From Phytophthora hibernalis (taxonomy: Eukaryota; Oomycota; Peronosporomycetes; Peronosporales; Peronosporaceae), in NCBI GenBank assembly GCA_012656075.1, contig JAAKBF010000151.1:868001-932000 (forward strand): a stretch of 64,000 nt of DNA, in the 5' to 3' direction. Under the pieces are notes generated by a model, which was given only the letters and a program-made list of their open reading frames with translations, made no database searches and was not told the DNA's origin. The translations under genes and the position numbers were made by a program. Shown here piece by piece: positions 11,549-22,339 of the stretch. Position 1 is the first letter of the stretch. Each line of letters starts with the position of its first letter.

Positions 11549-13315
11549 ATGGTCCAGTGGCGACGAGACGAGTTGCTGGCGTTGCTGCAGGCGTGGGAAC
11601 AGGCGATCGCCCCGCCCCGCGACCGCGACGACCTCACGCACGATGAGCTGCAGCAGGTGCTCGCGCGGTTCGACGCGTTGCGGCCTCAACACGGCGAAGC
11701 AATCGACGGTTCCGAACTGGAAGCCCAGAGACAGCGACTTGTCCGCACCTTTTTGTTCTTACGCGCGTTCAACGCTGAGAGTGCGCGTGCAGGACGCCCC
11801 ACATGGTTCCAACTGCCGACACAGCAACAGGACGACTTACGCCGCATGAACGGGCGCTTAGGGGACCTCGCGGTGGTCTTGCAGGACGAATTCCAGCTCC
11901 TGGAACGGATCTGTGACCCCCGTTGCAATTGCAATCGCCCCCAATGGGCGACGAGATGAAGGCGGCAGCGGAAGCTTTGGCGGGGCTGCCCATGTTCCAT
12001 TCACTCAATCAGGCGCCTCCCACGCTGTCACCGTCACTGTCCCCACCGTCGTCCCCCGTTCGGACGACCACCAAACCGGAAGCAACGTTGGAATCAGATG
12101 ATGAATCCGTGGAGGAGTTCGTACCCAAGAGAAGTCGGAAGGACAGTGACATGGACTACTCCCCACCCAAAGCAAAGGGGAAAGCCAAGGGCAAGGCGTC
12201 GTCCAAGTGGTCGAAACGGGATGAACAACTCTTGATCTCGGCCTGGCATGGCCTCGTGACGATGTTGACGGACAACGGATATGAAGGTTCCTTCGCGTCC
12301 AGGAACGACGGGTTACGGTTGAACTCGCTGATTCATCAGCGGTACGTGGAGCTCTGCGGGGACAAGACGCCGCGCACCAACCAGTCGACTGGCGCCAAGA
12401 AACACGCCATCATGATGGCCTTCCGCTCTCTGCGCGGGTGCTCCGCACGCTGGCGTCGCTGAGTGAACGTCCCAACTGGTTCGGCATGACGCCCGACGAA
12501 CGGATGGAGCTGCAGAAGATGCACGGACACCACCACGAGCACGCGTGTTATATTGAGAAGGATGTGTACCAGCGCCTTGGCGAGATTGATCGCGCGCAAC
12601 GGACGATTTCAACCCCGGTGGAAAACGCACTGCGCGCGCCTATGACACTAGATGAGCTTCTTGGACGGACGACAAAAGGTGCAAGTGATCCCCGGAAAAA
12701 GGTGAGTAAGAAGTCGGCCAAGGGAAAGTATAACGGTGGCCCCCTCGTGGCTTCGTGGTTGCAGAACGAACGTCCGAGTCGGATGGGGAGGAAGTCTCCG
12801 ACTGGGCTGCACCATCTCGAAGTGGCAAGGGTGAAAATTCAAGTCGAGGGGCCAATTCAAGGTCCCTCGTCGTATCTAGACGACCTCGGTCTGCAAAGAA
12901 CGGCGCGCGGAGATCGAGTCGCGACTTGGGCGTTGCAAGTACCGGTGGTTCGCCTCCAAAGCGCCGTCGAACGGGAGTGAGTGACGCCAAGTGGGTCACG
13001 CGGTTGTTGGATGGCCAGACCCAGCGGTTTGAGGCGCTTCTCGCGGAATTCCAGGAGGAGCGGCGACAAGAGCGTCAACACAACGTGGAGATCATCCTGG
13101 AGGCGCTCAAGCTGCGCAGTGAGTCGTCCCAGAAAGCCGACCAGCCGACGCCGTTCGTGGAGGCGTTGGTGGAGAAGCAGCGCCAGCACATGCTGGGGCT
13201 GTTCAACCAACTTCAAGACGAGCGGTCGCAGGAGCGCGAACAAGCTCGGATATTGCTGCAAGAGTTGGGTGGGACTCGCCTCATTGGCGGCCAGGAGCAG
13301 GAGCTCAAGGAATGA
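11549..13315 (+). CDS. SANT/Myb-like family protein, copy A (two frameshifts)
   Basis: About 560 residues if two one-base losses (in the C-run 11917-11920 and near 12431-12438) are allowed for and an 86-bp intron (12679-12764) is removed. It has two helical Trp-rich modules: the first begins WRRDELLALLQAWEQ and ends in a TWFQL motif; the second begins WSKRDEQLLISAW and ends in NWFGM. Spacing of Trp residues recalls Myb/SANT or MADF DNA-binding folds. A basic, Ser-rich linker with candidate nuclear localisation stretches follows. The C-terminus is two related coiled-coil units with EERRQERQ and ERSQEREQ cores. A DNA-binding, self-associating nuclear protein is inferred. First of four tandem copies. 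Whether the frame breaks are real is unresolved. Confidence 0.6.
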
Positions 13316-13582
13316 CCAAGCAGTATAGTCGTTTGCATGAATTGGAATTTCCATGTTGCATTGAACCATCCTCTGGAGCCAAATTTCGAGTATTAAGTTT
13401 GAGAAGCATACAAAGATCAAGTGAGTCCGTCCAGTTTTCGACAAATCCCTAGCCAGTGAGCGCGACAGTCCTCGAAATCTCAATTCGACGGCTGGAAACC
13501 GACCTTTGCACGTGTCGAGAGAGCTACAGAGTGTCTCCTAAAGCCCCCAATACCTCGTCAAGAGCCCAATCGAGTGGGGAAC

Positions 13583-14991
13583 ATGACCACACCAAGTGCA
13601 TCGCCCAGAGTCAATGCAGCGTGGAGTAAAAACGAGTTGTCGCATCTGGTGCAGGCCTGGGAGGAAGTGGTGGACGACCCCAAGAACCGCCTCATCCTGT
13701 CCAAGGGGAGCGCTCCACGCTGCACGCGCGGTTCTGTGCCCTATCAGGTGACGACAAACGCAGCTTGTCGTCGATCACCCGGCAGCACCATCGGCTCTGC
13801 ATGTCGTACCGCCTCATTGTGGACACGAACCGGAAAAGTCGACGGACGGGGTCCCCCTCGTGGTTCCAACTGCCGGCCGCTGAACAGCACGAACTGCGTC
13901 GGGCGACCAACAAGAAGGAGAAAGGAATGACGGTGGTCAGTCCCGAACTCTTCCGTCAACTGGACCACGTCTGTGGGGTAAAGAGAGTGTTGGTGGTTTG
14001 AAGACAGTAGGGAAGGACGTGAAACTCAAACGCATCAAGAAGAACGACACGGAAGCCGAGACGGGGAGTGCGGTGGAGGAGGGACCCAAGCCATGGACCA
14101 CCCGAGACTGGGCGTTGTTTGTGGATGCGTGGCAAGACGCGGTGGACGAGTTCATCGACCTTGGTAACGAACCGAGTGAGAAGGTCAAACTACCCAACTG
14201 GTTGATCCGACAGAAGTTCGTGGCCACGGGGATCCAGTGAGACCACCGTCGGCTCGATCACGGCCAAGAGACGGTGTGTCATCCAGTCCTACCACTTCAT
14301 CACGCGGTGTGTGGTCGGACTGGAGGCGCTCGACGGATCCGACTGGTTTGACTTCAATTTCGATGAAAGGTTTCGTCTCCAGCGGAAACTAGTGAGTCCC
14401 AAGTCAAGTCAACGAGTGGGCTGCGAGATCGACCGCGAGACGTTCCATAAGATCGGCGTCATTATCGACAAGGAGGAGGTGCTAGCGGCGATCACTGGGC
14501 GTAAACGGAAAAGGACTCCGAAGAAGGAACGGAAACCATCCGTGTCGTCCGAGGCATTGTCCGAGGACTCGCTGCCCATTTCACCCAGCCTCTATCCGTC
14601 CCGTGACGACGATGAAGTGTCTGATCCAGAAGATTTTGTCGCTGCTACAAGGCCAACCCCTTCTGTCTATGAAGAGGAACCGCAAGTAGATGAACAGGTG
14701 GTCGAGTCGCTTTTGGAGGCTCAGAACGCACGTTTCGAGCAGCTTATGCACGATCTACGGGAGGAGCGGATGGAGGAGCGCAAGCAGAACCAAGCGATGC
14801 TACTGGGAATCTTGCATCAACGAACGCCACCTGAAGACCCACAAGAGAACGTGCCCTTCATGGAGTCACTGGTAGGCAAGCAGCAGAAGCAGTTCATGGA
14901 TTTATTCGAACAGATGCACAAGGAGCGACAGCAGGAGAGAGAGGACTTTCATGAGTTGCTGCGTCAACTATGCTTCCGGCCCAGATTGTAA
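13583..14991 (+). CDS. SANT/Myb-like family protein, copy B (three frameshifts)
   Basis: Same architecture as copy A: first module starting AAWSKNELSHLVQAWEE and ending SWFQLP, second starting PWTTRDWALFVDAWQD and ending DWFDF, then an acidic and basic linker and two coiled-coil units (EERMEERKQN and ERQQERED). The frame is lost in G-runs at 13705-13708, 13975-13978 (one base missing in each) and 14228-14231 (one base extra); with these allowed for the length is exactly 470 codons. The start ATG 13583 follows an upstream GTG in the same frame. The gap to copy A is 267 bp. Either an under-polished gene or a decaying copy. Confidence 0.6.
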
Positions 14992-15135
14992 GGATCAGCA
15001 AACATTGGGCAAGCGCAAGAAGAGACCATCTAATATGACCTTTATTCAGACTTGAATGCCCATCATTCCTACGCTTGGGACAGGACCAGTCAATTTCCGC
15101 ACCCGCCAGTTAGCATTTCGAGAGATTGGGCTCCG

Positions 15136-16278
15136 ATGTCGAATGTAACCTCGTGGACAACGAGTGAAGTCGATATCCTCGTTCAGGCGTGGGGCGAGGT
15201 TGAGGCCAAGTACCCTACCCTGCGCTGCCAACGAGGCACCGGAACACTTCACTCGAAGGTGTACACTCTTTTCTCGCGGCGGTGCAGATTCGTTCGCTCT
15301 TCCCTCGCGGTGAACCATATGAAGAACCAGATCCGCAATTTTGTGTTGTTTGTGCACAAGTTTGACGAAGAACGTCGACAAGATGGAGGTCGATTTTGGT
15401 ATGAGCTCAATGGTGAAGAACGAGAGGAACTCCGCGGAACGATACCTAAAAGGTTGCGGAGTCTAACGACCGGTCTTAGCAAGGAAGCCTATGTGAAGCT
15501 ACTCAAGATGGATCGAGCTCAGCGGTGGTTGATTGGTGATGCGCCTGCTGCGCCAAACAAGGAAGAAGGAGAAGTGCAAGGGCGTCGGACGGATTCGAGT
15601 TTCATCTCCCCAACAAGCAGTGGATCAGCTGCAACAATGCCGGGTCGTGATGGTTACGACTTCTTCTCACTGTCCGAGTCAAACACCCCAAAAGCTGAGC
15701 AAGAGGAAGAAAAGATGGAGGTTCAGCTACCGACACCGGTGGAACAGCGCTCTGACAGTTCTACATGCAGCCTGGGCTCGAATTCTGGTGATGACGAATC
15801 GTCATTTGTTGCTGCATCCTCTCCTCCAGCGTCAGAAAACTTGGAGGAAGCCAAGAAGCCCAAGCCTGGTCTTGAATTTCTGTCCAAACGCAAGCACCGC
15901 GACTGCAATATTCTCCTCGAGAACATGATGGAGTTGCAAAACAAGAAAATGCGTCGAGCCGCGACCAAGCTGCGTGCGGACATTGAAAGTGAAATTCAGC
16001 GCAGCTCGGAGATGCTGTGCTCCATCATTAGCCACCAGTTCGAAGACCCGGACAGCAGTGGCGACGTCGCTTTCGTGACAAAAGTGCTGGACATGCAACA
16101 TCAGCAGATCTGCGATCGGTTTGATCAGTTTATGGAGAAACGAACTCGTGAAGAAGATGATAACCGAGCGCTTCTTGGGCTGCGCTATCATGAGAAAAAT
16201 GATTTGGCCGAGGACCATCAGTGGGAGCAATGTGCATGTAGTCTATCTTCATTCCATCTTGCAGCAGTAGGTAGGTAA
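15136..16278 (+). CDS. SANT/Myb-like family protein, copy C, single module, intact
   Basis: An open frame of 380 residues with ATG at 15136; the frame extends upstream only with non-ATG codons. It has one N-terminal SANT/Myb-like module (SWTTSEVDILVQAWGE to FWYELN), an acidic Ser-rich middle, a basic patch (KRKHRD) and C-terminal coiled-coil units (NMMELQNKKMRRAATKLRAD and later DRFDQFMEKRTREED). It lacks the second Trp module seen in copies A, B and D. The C-terminal 30 residues do not match the paralogues. This is the only copy of the family here with no frame break. Confidence 0.65.
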   Translation: MSNVTSWTTSEVDILVQAWGEVEAKYPTLRCQRGTGTLHSKVYTLFSRRCRFVRSSLAVNHMKNQIRNFVLFVHKFDEERRQDGGRFWYELNGEEREELRGTIPKRLRSLTTGLSKEAYVKLLKMDRAQRWLIGDAPAAPNKEEGEVQGRRTDSSFISPTSSGSAATMPGRDGYDFFSLSESNTPKAEQEEEKMEVQLPTPVEQRSDSSTCSLGSNSGDDESSFVAASSPPASENLEEAKKPKPGLEFLSKRKHRDCNILLENMMELQNKKMRRAATKLRADIESEIQRSSEMLCSIISHQFEDPDSSGDVAFVTKVLDMQHQQICDRFDQFMEKRTREEDDNRALLGLRYHEKNDLAEDHQWEQCACSLSSFHLAAVGR

Positions 16279-16363
16279 ATCGATTTCAAAAGAAAGTTGT
16301 TGTCCAACACCATTCCCTTTCTCGTATTTTTTTACTGGAAGAGCCAAACCAGACACAACCACG

Positions 16364-17731
16364 ATGAAGTCCAGGGTCTTTGATCGAAGTGATCCAAGCT
16401 GCCTCCGCCCTGAATGGACCGAGAAAGAGATGTCGCTGATGATTGAACTGTGGAGGAGCTGGAATCCAACCCTGCAGCGTATATGCAGTCGGGTACGAAG
16501 AGTGGAGGCAGCATTGCCAGCAGTATTGCTCAACAACTCTCGCAGCGAACCAACAAAACTCGAAGTTCTGATAGCATTGAATGCCAACGCCGCAAACTCT
16601 ACAAGGTCGTGCAACTTGTAAACCGCTTCAACGAGATGCAGCAAGTGTCCGGTGGTCGCCTGTGGTTTGATCTACCAAGAGAAAAACGGAACCAAGTGGA
16701 GATGCCTACGCCACTAAGGAAAACCAGCTCGAATCTTACACGGGCGTCGTACCATGCGCTTCTCAAGTTCAAATCTGTCCGCAAGTGGGCGAAAGTGCCG
16801 AAAGCGATTGCATCCAAGCCCAAGGACTGTCGTGTGCAACACCCGTCAAAGTGCAGTTCGTGTTGGTCTTCGTCCGAAGTAAAAGCTCTCGTACAGTCTT
16901 GGAGTCGTGTGATGAAGAAGTCGAACACTTTGGCCAGTGATTTCATGGCTCAAAGCTATGATGAGTCCGCGACGCTATACACTCCCTGGAATCACTCTAC
17001 GCTGAGCGCTTGGCGAAAAATGAGACGTATTGCCGCCTCATATCTCTTCATTCGAGCTTTCAACGAGCGCCATGCCCCCGTGACATGGTTCCAGATCTCT
17101 GACAGCGAGCAAAACTTGCGCATGGACTGGTACGCTCTCCCAGCAGAGTTCGAAAACATCAGCGGCGACATTTTCGCTGAAATGCATCGCGTAGACTCCA
17201 TCTTACCAACCCCAGCTCCAGAAAATGGCAAAGCCGACAGGGTTCCAGTTGACATGGGAGATCGGAAATCCAAGAAACGGATTTGCCAGGCGTTGTTTGG
17301 CGAGTGCTCAAGCTCAGATGAATGTGACGAGAGCCCGATAGAGTCCATGCCGAATCCACCCAAGCAAAACTTATGCATGGAGCCATCTCAAATCCCAGGT
17401 CGAATTCGGCCTTACACAAAGCGAACTCGCCAAGACCGTCAAGACTGCAACACTTTGTACGAACCCATCGAGAAACTTCAGAAGAAGCAATTCAAGAAAA
17501 CGATAAAATGCCTGCGCGCTGACGTCGAACGCGATCTCCGTCTCAGTACGGACATGGTGCGTTCAATTTTCTTCGATCGGTTTGGTGAACCGGGGAAGCG
17601 GGGACGCCGCATTCGTTGCAAACCTACTCGATGAGCAGCAAAAGAAAATTCAAGACCGATTTGCCCAATTTCAAAGAGAACACTTCGGGGACAACGAATT
17701 TCAAAACTCCACGAGCAGATATCAGACCTAG
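16364..17731 (+). CDS. SANT/Myb-like family protein, copy D (two compensating frameshifts)
   Basis: About 455 residues with one base missing near 16451-16456 and one extra in the G-run 17592-17595. After the second indel the frame continues into a coiled-coil tail (FVANLLDEQQKKIQDRFAQF) homologous to copy C, which an uncorrected reading would lose. It has two modules (WTEKEMSLMIELW to LWFDLP; SCWSSSEVKALVQSW to TWFQI). It lies 85 bp after copy C. Function unknown; family relationship to copies A-C and E is clear from the shared Trp spacing and the tail. Confidence 0.6.
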
Positions 17732-17899
17732 TTGAACATCTACAGAGCTACTACTCCTCAACCATGGCATTTTAATCTTCAAAACTTCTCTGCATCTTAA
17801 ACCAAGTGCTTCGACTTTGCAAAAAATTGAGATGAGTACGCCGTGTCTGGTCAACTGAACATGTAGACAGACAAAGAGTGCTGTAGCGTAGGTCACCGG

Positions 17900-18937
17900 T
17901 CAATTCTTCCAGTTGACGCTGAACAAGTACCCCAGACCCGCTACAGACAGATACGCAGGTTCCCAGTAGAAAATACCCGCGCCCAAGTTGTTTGGTAAAC
18001 CGTTCAGTACGTCGATGATAGCAGCTACCCACTGCCGTTGGCCCTTGGTGTTGACTGGGTAACTAGCACTCAGCGTCATATTCGAGCATTCCGTCGGCCA
18101 GTCCGTCTCGGCGATGTAGATCGGCTTGTTGTACTTGTTGGCGATTTGAGTCAGCGAAGACTTCAGTGAGCTGATCGTTGCTTTCGAGTCGTAGAACGGA
18201 TAGAACGTGAAGCCGAACACGTCCACGTCGCTGGTCGTTACCGTTCCAGTAGCGAAGAGCCCGGTGAAAAACTTGGACACGTAGGCGTAGTTCCATCCGT
18301 CGTCAATGTGGATCATGACTTTGGGTTTCTAGGTACCGGCCACTTCTACATCCGTCACACCTTGACGCACTGCCTTCCACAACGTAGCAAAGCTACTGTA
18401 GATCTTGCCCGTCGGCCAGAGCAATCCGACAGCCTCATTGTCCAGCGACAAGATATCAATGTTGACACCGACATCGGTGAAGGACTTCAACGTCGACTTC
18501 ACGTCGGCTCGGAGAGCTGCAGACAGCGTCGTGACCGACGTTTGGTTCATGCTGCAGGGATGTCTTGGTGGTGCGGATCGGCCCACGTGCCTGTCGAGAT
18601 AGATCTTGTAACCTGCCTTGGAGAAGCGCTTGGCCAACGCCAAAGTGTAGTCCAGGTCGTAGTCACGGTCCGTCCAAATGCTGTGAGATTCTGCAAGTTG
18701 AAGCGATGCTAAGATTGAAATGTAGTCGTACCGGAGTCGAACGGAGTCCATACCTCCACCCCTGATGATGGATTCGATCGTGGTTGTCTGTCCAGAGGTG
18801 GAAATCTACTGAGCACCTTGAGTAGTTTCCATCAAAGCGACAGAAGACAAGTCAGGGCCCTTGGTCAGAGCTGCAGCGGTAGAGAAAACACTCGCAACGC
18901 ATGCGCCGGTAAGGAGAAGTGCCGTCTTGCAAAGCAT
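17900..18937 (-). pseudogene. GH53 arabinogalactan endo-beta-1,4-galactanase, copy 1, dead
   Basis: Recognisable along its whole length as a paralogue of the other GH53 genes here: signal peptide (MLCKTALLLTGACVASVF), intron 18731-18681 at the conserved position after the VRLR motif, catalytic Glu contexts LDNEA and ETDWP, and the FYWEPAY motif near the end. It has an in-frame TAG where paralogues have Trp (GAHW context, near 18810), a second TAG where paralogues have Lys/Gln just before the MIHIDDGW segment (near 18330), and a local frame slip with a short deletion around 18540-18600. The C-terminus is also shorter. Substitutions to stop cannot be explained by homopolymer errors, so this copy is a pseudogene. 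Confidence 0.8.
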
Positions 18938-18985
18938 TCTGCACGCGGTGGGTTGTTTTTGCTGTTCGACTTACGAGCAAGACTT

Positions 18986-19002
18986 GGAAATCGGAAATGA
19001 GC
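18986..19002 (-). promoter_or_regulatory. Oomycete Inr/FPR-like core promoter upstream of GH53 copy 1
   Basis: The minus strand reads GCTCATTTCCGATTTCC, close to the conserved oomycete core promoter GCTCATTYYNCAWTTT, about 50 bp upstream of the ATG at 18937. The promoter is still recognisable although the gene is dead. Confidence 0.5.
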
Positions 19003-19462
19003 TTCTCAAAAGCTCTTGGAATGGAGTTCACGGCTAGCTGTTCGTGGGCTACATGTAGTAGCAGGTATCCCTACATTTGCACCTAAAGTTAACCAGGTAC
19101 ATGTAGTAGTACCCACCCCACGCTAACAGAAGTCTCGGAACGAGCTTCTACGTGAATACCTGAGCTAGAAAAGACAAGGAAACCCATAGATCAAGCAGCC
19201 ATGCAGTCCTTGCAATCATCGGCGCAAATGTTGACGCATTAGTTTCGTTGGCGCTTTCAGTATATGTAGCACTTTGACTCTACGCGACAAATCCGAGCGC
19301 ACTGCAGACAATCACTGGGGCGCTCGAAGGGTTGTGGTTGCACAAGGACGAAAGCTGGACGGTATCTTTAATTTCCACGAGGAGATCATTACTGTTGCTG
19401 CATGGTACTTTCCGAAGCTGACGTTTGCTGCAAAGAGTTCGTCTGGGCTTGTTGAGTGGGGC
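19003..19462. other. Intergenic, no gene seen
   Basis: Between GH53 copies 1 and 2. It contains the short direct repeat TACATGTAGTAG twice (near 19052 and 19098) and otherwise only short frames without known motifs. Confidence 0.4.
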
Positions 19463-20662
19463 TTATCTGTTGAGCGGACCCGTTGCCTCCTTGTCCGAAC
19501 CTTTCTCGGCAAACATGTAAATGGACGACAGAGCGTTAGCGTACGTCTCCGGCCAATTGTCCCAGTTCACATGGAACAAAAGGTTTGACTCGCACGCGCT
19601 GCCCAGGCCCGCCACCTTGATGTAACCCGGCTCCCAGTAGAAAATACCAGCACCAAGTGCGTTCGGCAAACCTTCCAACACATTCATAATGGCCGTCACC
19701 CACTCGCCTTGGCCTTGTGCACTAACTGGGTATTTTTCACTCAGCGTCACCTTCGTGCAGTTCGTAGGCCAATCCGTCTCCGCCACGTAGATCGGTTTCT
19801 TGTATGTGTTCGCCATTTGGGTAAGTGACGACGTGAGTGCGTCCAGTGTCGCCTCCGTATCGTAGTACGGGTAGAACGAGAAACCAAATGCGTCCACGTC
19901 GTCGGTGGTCACCGTTCCTTCGTCAAACAAACCCTTGAAGAACCACGACACCGTCTCGTACTTCCAGCCATTGTCCAGGTGGATCATCACTTTTGGTTGT
20001 GTACTTCCTGCCTTCACAGCATCCGAAACACCTTCCCGTGCTGCCTTCCAAAGCTTGGCAAAGGGTCCGAAATCGTCGTTACTGACCTTTCCAGTCGGAT
20101 AGAGAAATCCGGCAGTGATCTCGTTGCCGATAGACAAGAGGTCAAGCTCCACTCCACCATCGGTGAACGCCTTCAGCGTGGAACTGACATGTTCACGACA
20201 CGCTGCTGCCAATGTCTCCACGGACGAGGCATCCCAAGCTGATGGAGTTTGCTGGTCGCTCGGCTGTGCCCAGGTATCGGAGAAGTGCAAGTCTAGGAAA
20301 ATCTTGAATCCCGCTTTGGAGAATCGCTGAGCTTGTGCTAGGGTGTAGTCCAAGCCGTACTCTTTTCCTGTCCAAAGTCTGCGAAGTATGTTTTTGTTAG
20401 TTAATTGTTCCTTTGAATGGTATCGTGAATGTGTTGCCGGTATTAATTGTACGCACCGAAGTCGCACGCTGTCCATGCCGCCAGCTCCAAGAATCTCTTC
20501 GATTGTCGCCTCTTTGCCGGCGGTAGTGTACCAAACGGTGCCTTGCTCCTTCTCCATGACGGCAGCGGATGATAGATCATGGCCCTTGGTCAGCGCCTGC
20601 GCGCTATTGAGCAGAGGTACCGCAAAGGCTGCAAACCACAATAGCGTTCTTCCGACGGCCAT
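19463..20662 (-). CDS. Secreted GH53 arabinogalactan endo-beta-1,4-galactanase, copy 2
   Basis: Predicted to cleave beta-1,4-galactan side chains of pectin (rhamnogalacturonan I), a plant cell wall function. ATG 20662 begins a signal peptide (VGRTLLWFAAFAVPLL). Removing the GT-AG intron 20456-20379 gives 373 residues. Acid/base Glu lies in LSIGNEIT and the nucleophile in VAETDWPTNC; WTGKEY and IFYWEPGY are family motifs. The intron is 78 bp without a stop, so unspliced reading adds 26 residues. The C-terminus carries an extra tail (AEKGSDKEATGPLNR). Bases 19632-20481 are identical to copy 3 at an offset of 6200 bp, including the intron. Confidence 0.9.
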   Translation of the reverse strand: MAVGRTLLWFAAFAVPLLNSAQALTKGHDLSSAAVMEKEQGTVWYTTAGKEATIEEILGAGGMDSVRLRCVQLIPATHSRYHSKEQLTNKNILRRLWTGKEYGLDYTLAQAQRFSKAGFKIFLDLHFSDTWAQPSDQQTPSAWDASSVETLAAACREHVSSTLKAFTDGGVELDLLSIGNEITAGFLYPTGKVSNDDFGPFAKLWKAAREGVSDAVKAGSTQPKVMIHLDNGWKYETVSWFFKGLFDEGTVTTDDVDAFGFSFYPYYDTEATLDALTSSLTQMANTYKKPIYVAETDWPTNCTKVTLSEKYPVSAQGQGEWVTAIMNVLEGLPNALGAGIFYWEPGYIKVAGLGSACESNLLFHVNWDNWPETYANALSSIYMFAEKGSDKEATGPLNR

Positions 20663-21291
20663 ACCGGCAGTTCCCCCTCCGTCACTTGACAAGTCGAACT
20701 GGTTGTCGAGGATGGTGGAGAAACGTAGAATACCGGTAAGCGAGCAGATCCGATGCACCGGAGGCGAATATACGACTGGAGGGGTCGGAATTAAAAAGGG
20801 AGCAGCGAAATGCCTGGAGTTTCGTCAAGAGCATGCCGAAGGTGTCCAGGATCACTCGACAATAGGCTCTTGTTTCCTTTGAAGTTGCGATCAATTTATT
20901 AACCAGAATCATCGTGCCGGTAACATTACCGTCATAATCTGTTGCGGATCTCAAAATCTACCGGAACTGAACCGAACTCAGTGAATAGGTCAGGTTATTG
21001 TGCCCGACTAAAGTATTATAATAGTAAGTATTGTGGTTTGCAAATATTTTGGCAAAACAGAGGGTCCGATATCCGAAATGACAGCTCCGAAATGTGTAAC
21101 AGGTCCGGTTTGTATTTTCATCTGCCTCGATATAACACCAAAGGGGTGGGTCTAAGAACTATAACCGGTCAGATATATCTAAACAAATCAGTTTTGCCGC
21201 TTTGCTTCGGCAAAAATTGGTTGGCTACCGAAAAGAACAGACTCCATTCACCAGCAGTGCCGGTTCATTGTACATCCAACTCAGTCAGCCA
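20663..21291. other. Intergenic between GH53 copy 2 and the transposase
   Basis: This stretch holds the GH53 copy 2 promoter and AT-rich sequence from about 20930 leading to the transposase. No reading frame with recognisable motifs was seen. The transposase element's left terminal repeat could not be assigned. Confidence 0.4.
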
Positions 21292-22331
21292 ATGACTTAC
21301 GCGGACGAGTTCCGCTGGAGGGCGGTTGCTCTCCTCCACGTGTACGACATTCCTGTTGCGCAAGTCTCGGAGCTGTTCGGTCCTAAGCTGCGTACAATTC
21401 GACGGTGGTACTCGCTTTTCCAGCGCGACGGCATTGTTAATGACAAAAATGAGAAGAAGAAGCATGTCCGATGGCCTGCAGTGATTCTCAAGACAGTTTT
21501 GGCGTATGTGGAGAGGCACCCGACGTTTTACATAGAGGAACTGCAATGCTACGTTACCAGACATTTTCCAGAGGTACAAAACGTTTCAACGTCGAATATC
21601 TGCCGCGTGCTCAACTTTGACCTCAATTTAAGTCGAAAGGTATTGTCAAAAGCAGCCCGAGAAGCAGTTCCTGCGGAGATCAAAATTTATCGTGACAGCT
21701 GTATTCCTACGCAGAGCAACTCGTCTTTATTGACGAGACAGCCAAAGATGGCCGCCATGCATACCGAAGGTACGGGTGGTCGACAAGAAACACACCCGCC
21801 ATCGTTCGACTACCTTTTCGAAGAGGCAAAAGGCTGTCTATTATGGCGGCACTAGATGTCGGAGGTTTCTTTGGGTGGGAGTGGACTGAAGGTACGTTTA
21901 CACGAGCAAAGTTTCATACTGCTTTCATGAAGCATGTGGTGCCGCATCTCAATCCGTGGCCTTTGCCTCGCTCGATCGTGATACTAGATAACGCAAAAAT
22001 TCATGCGTATTCTGAGCTCCAAGATGTGGTTCATGCATGCGGTGCTCGACTCCTTTTCCTGCTCCCGTACTGCCCTCAGCTGAATCCTATCGAGCCTTGC
22101 TTCGGCTTGCTGAAACAATGGCTTCAGCGGCAGGCAAACCTGGTGTTCCCTTTGCACCCCGAGCTCGTATTAGACGTGGCGATGCGGCACTGCACGAGAC
22201 GAGATCAAAACGGCTGCTTCGGAACTTTTCAGCACTGCGGATACTTAGGGACTTCATTGTGGGATGAGACGTTCGACAATTTGATCAGTAGGAGAGCTAA
22301 ACGAAATGGCATGGATTTGTTTTCTTCTTAA
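21292..22331 (+). mobile_element. Tc1/mariner-superfamily (DDE_3-like) transposase, one frameshift
   Basis: About 346 residues if one base missing near 21700 is allowed for. An N-terminal helix-turn-helix region (ADEFRWRAVALLHVYDIP, RTIRRWYSLFQRDG) precedes a DDE domain with Asp in LVFIDETAKDGR, Asp in IVILDNAKIH and Glu in LNPIEPCFG. Spacing of the last two is 34 residues, as in Tc1-type DD34E enzymes. The first catalytic Asp lies in the frame after the slip. ATG 21292 is the first in-frame ATG. Clear terminal inverted repeats and a TA duplication were not identified by eye. Confidence 0.75.
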
Positions 22332-22339
22332 AGATGAAG

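Noticed and set aside
12702..12764. Intron using the strong GTGAGTAAG donor at 12702 in SANT-like copy A
   Set aside because: It is 63 bp and would not change to the frame of the C-terminal coiled coil; the donor at 12679 (86-bp intron) does.
13975..14004. 26-30 bp intron between the two modules of SANT-like copy B
   Set aside because: Too short for a spliceosomal intron; one extra base in the G-run restores a sensible sequence (GGKESVGGLKTVGKDV).
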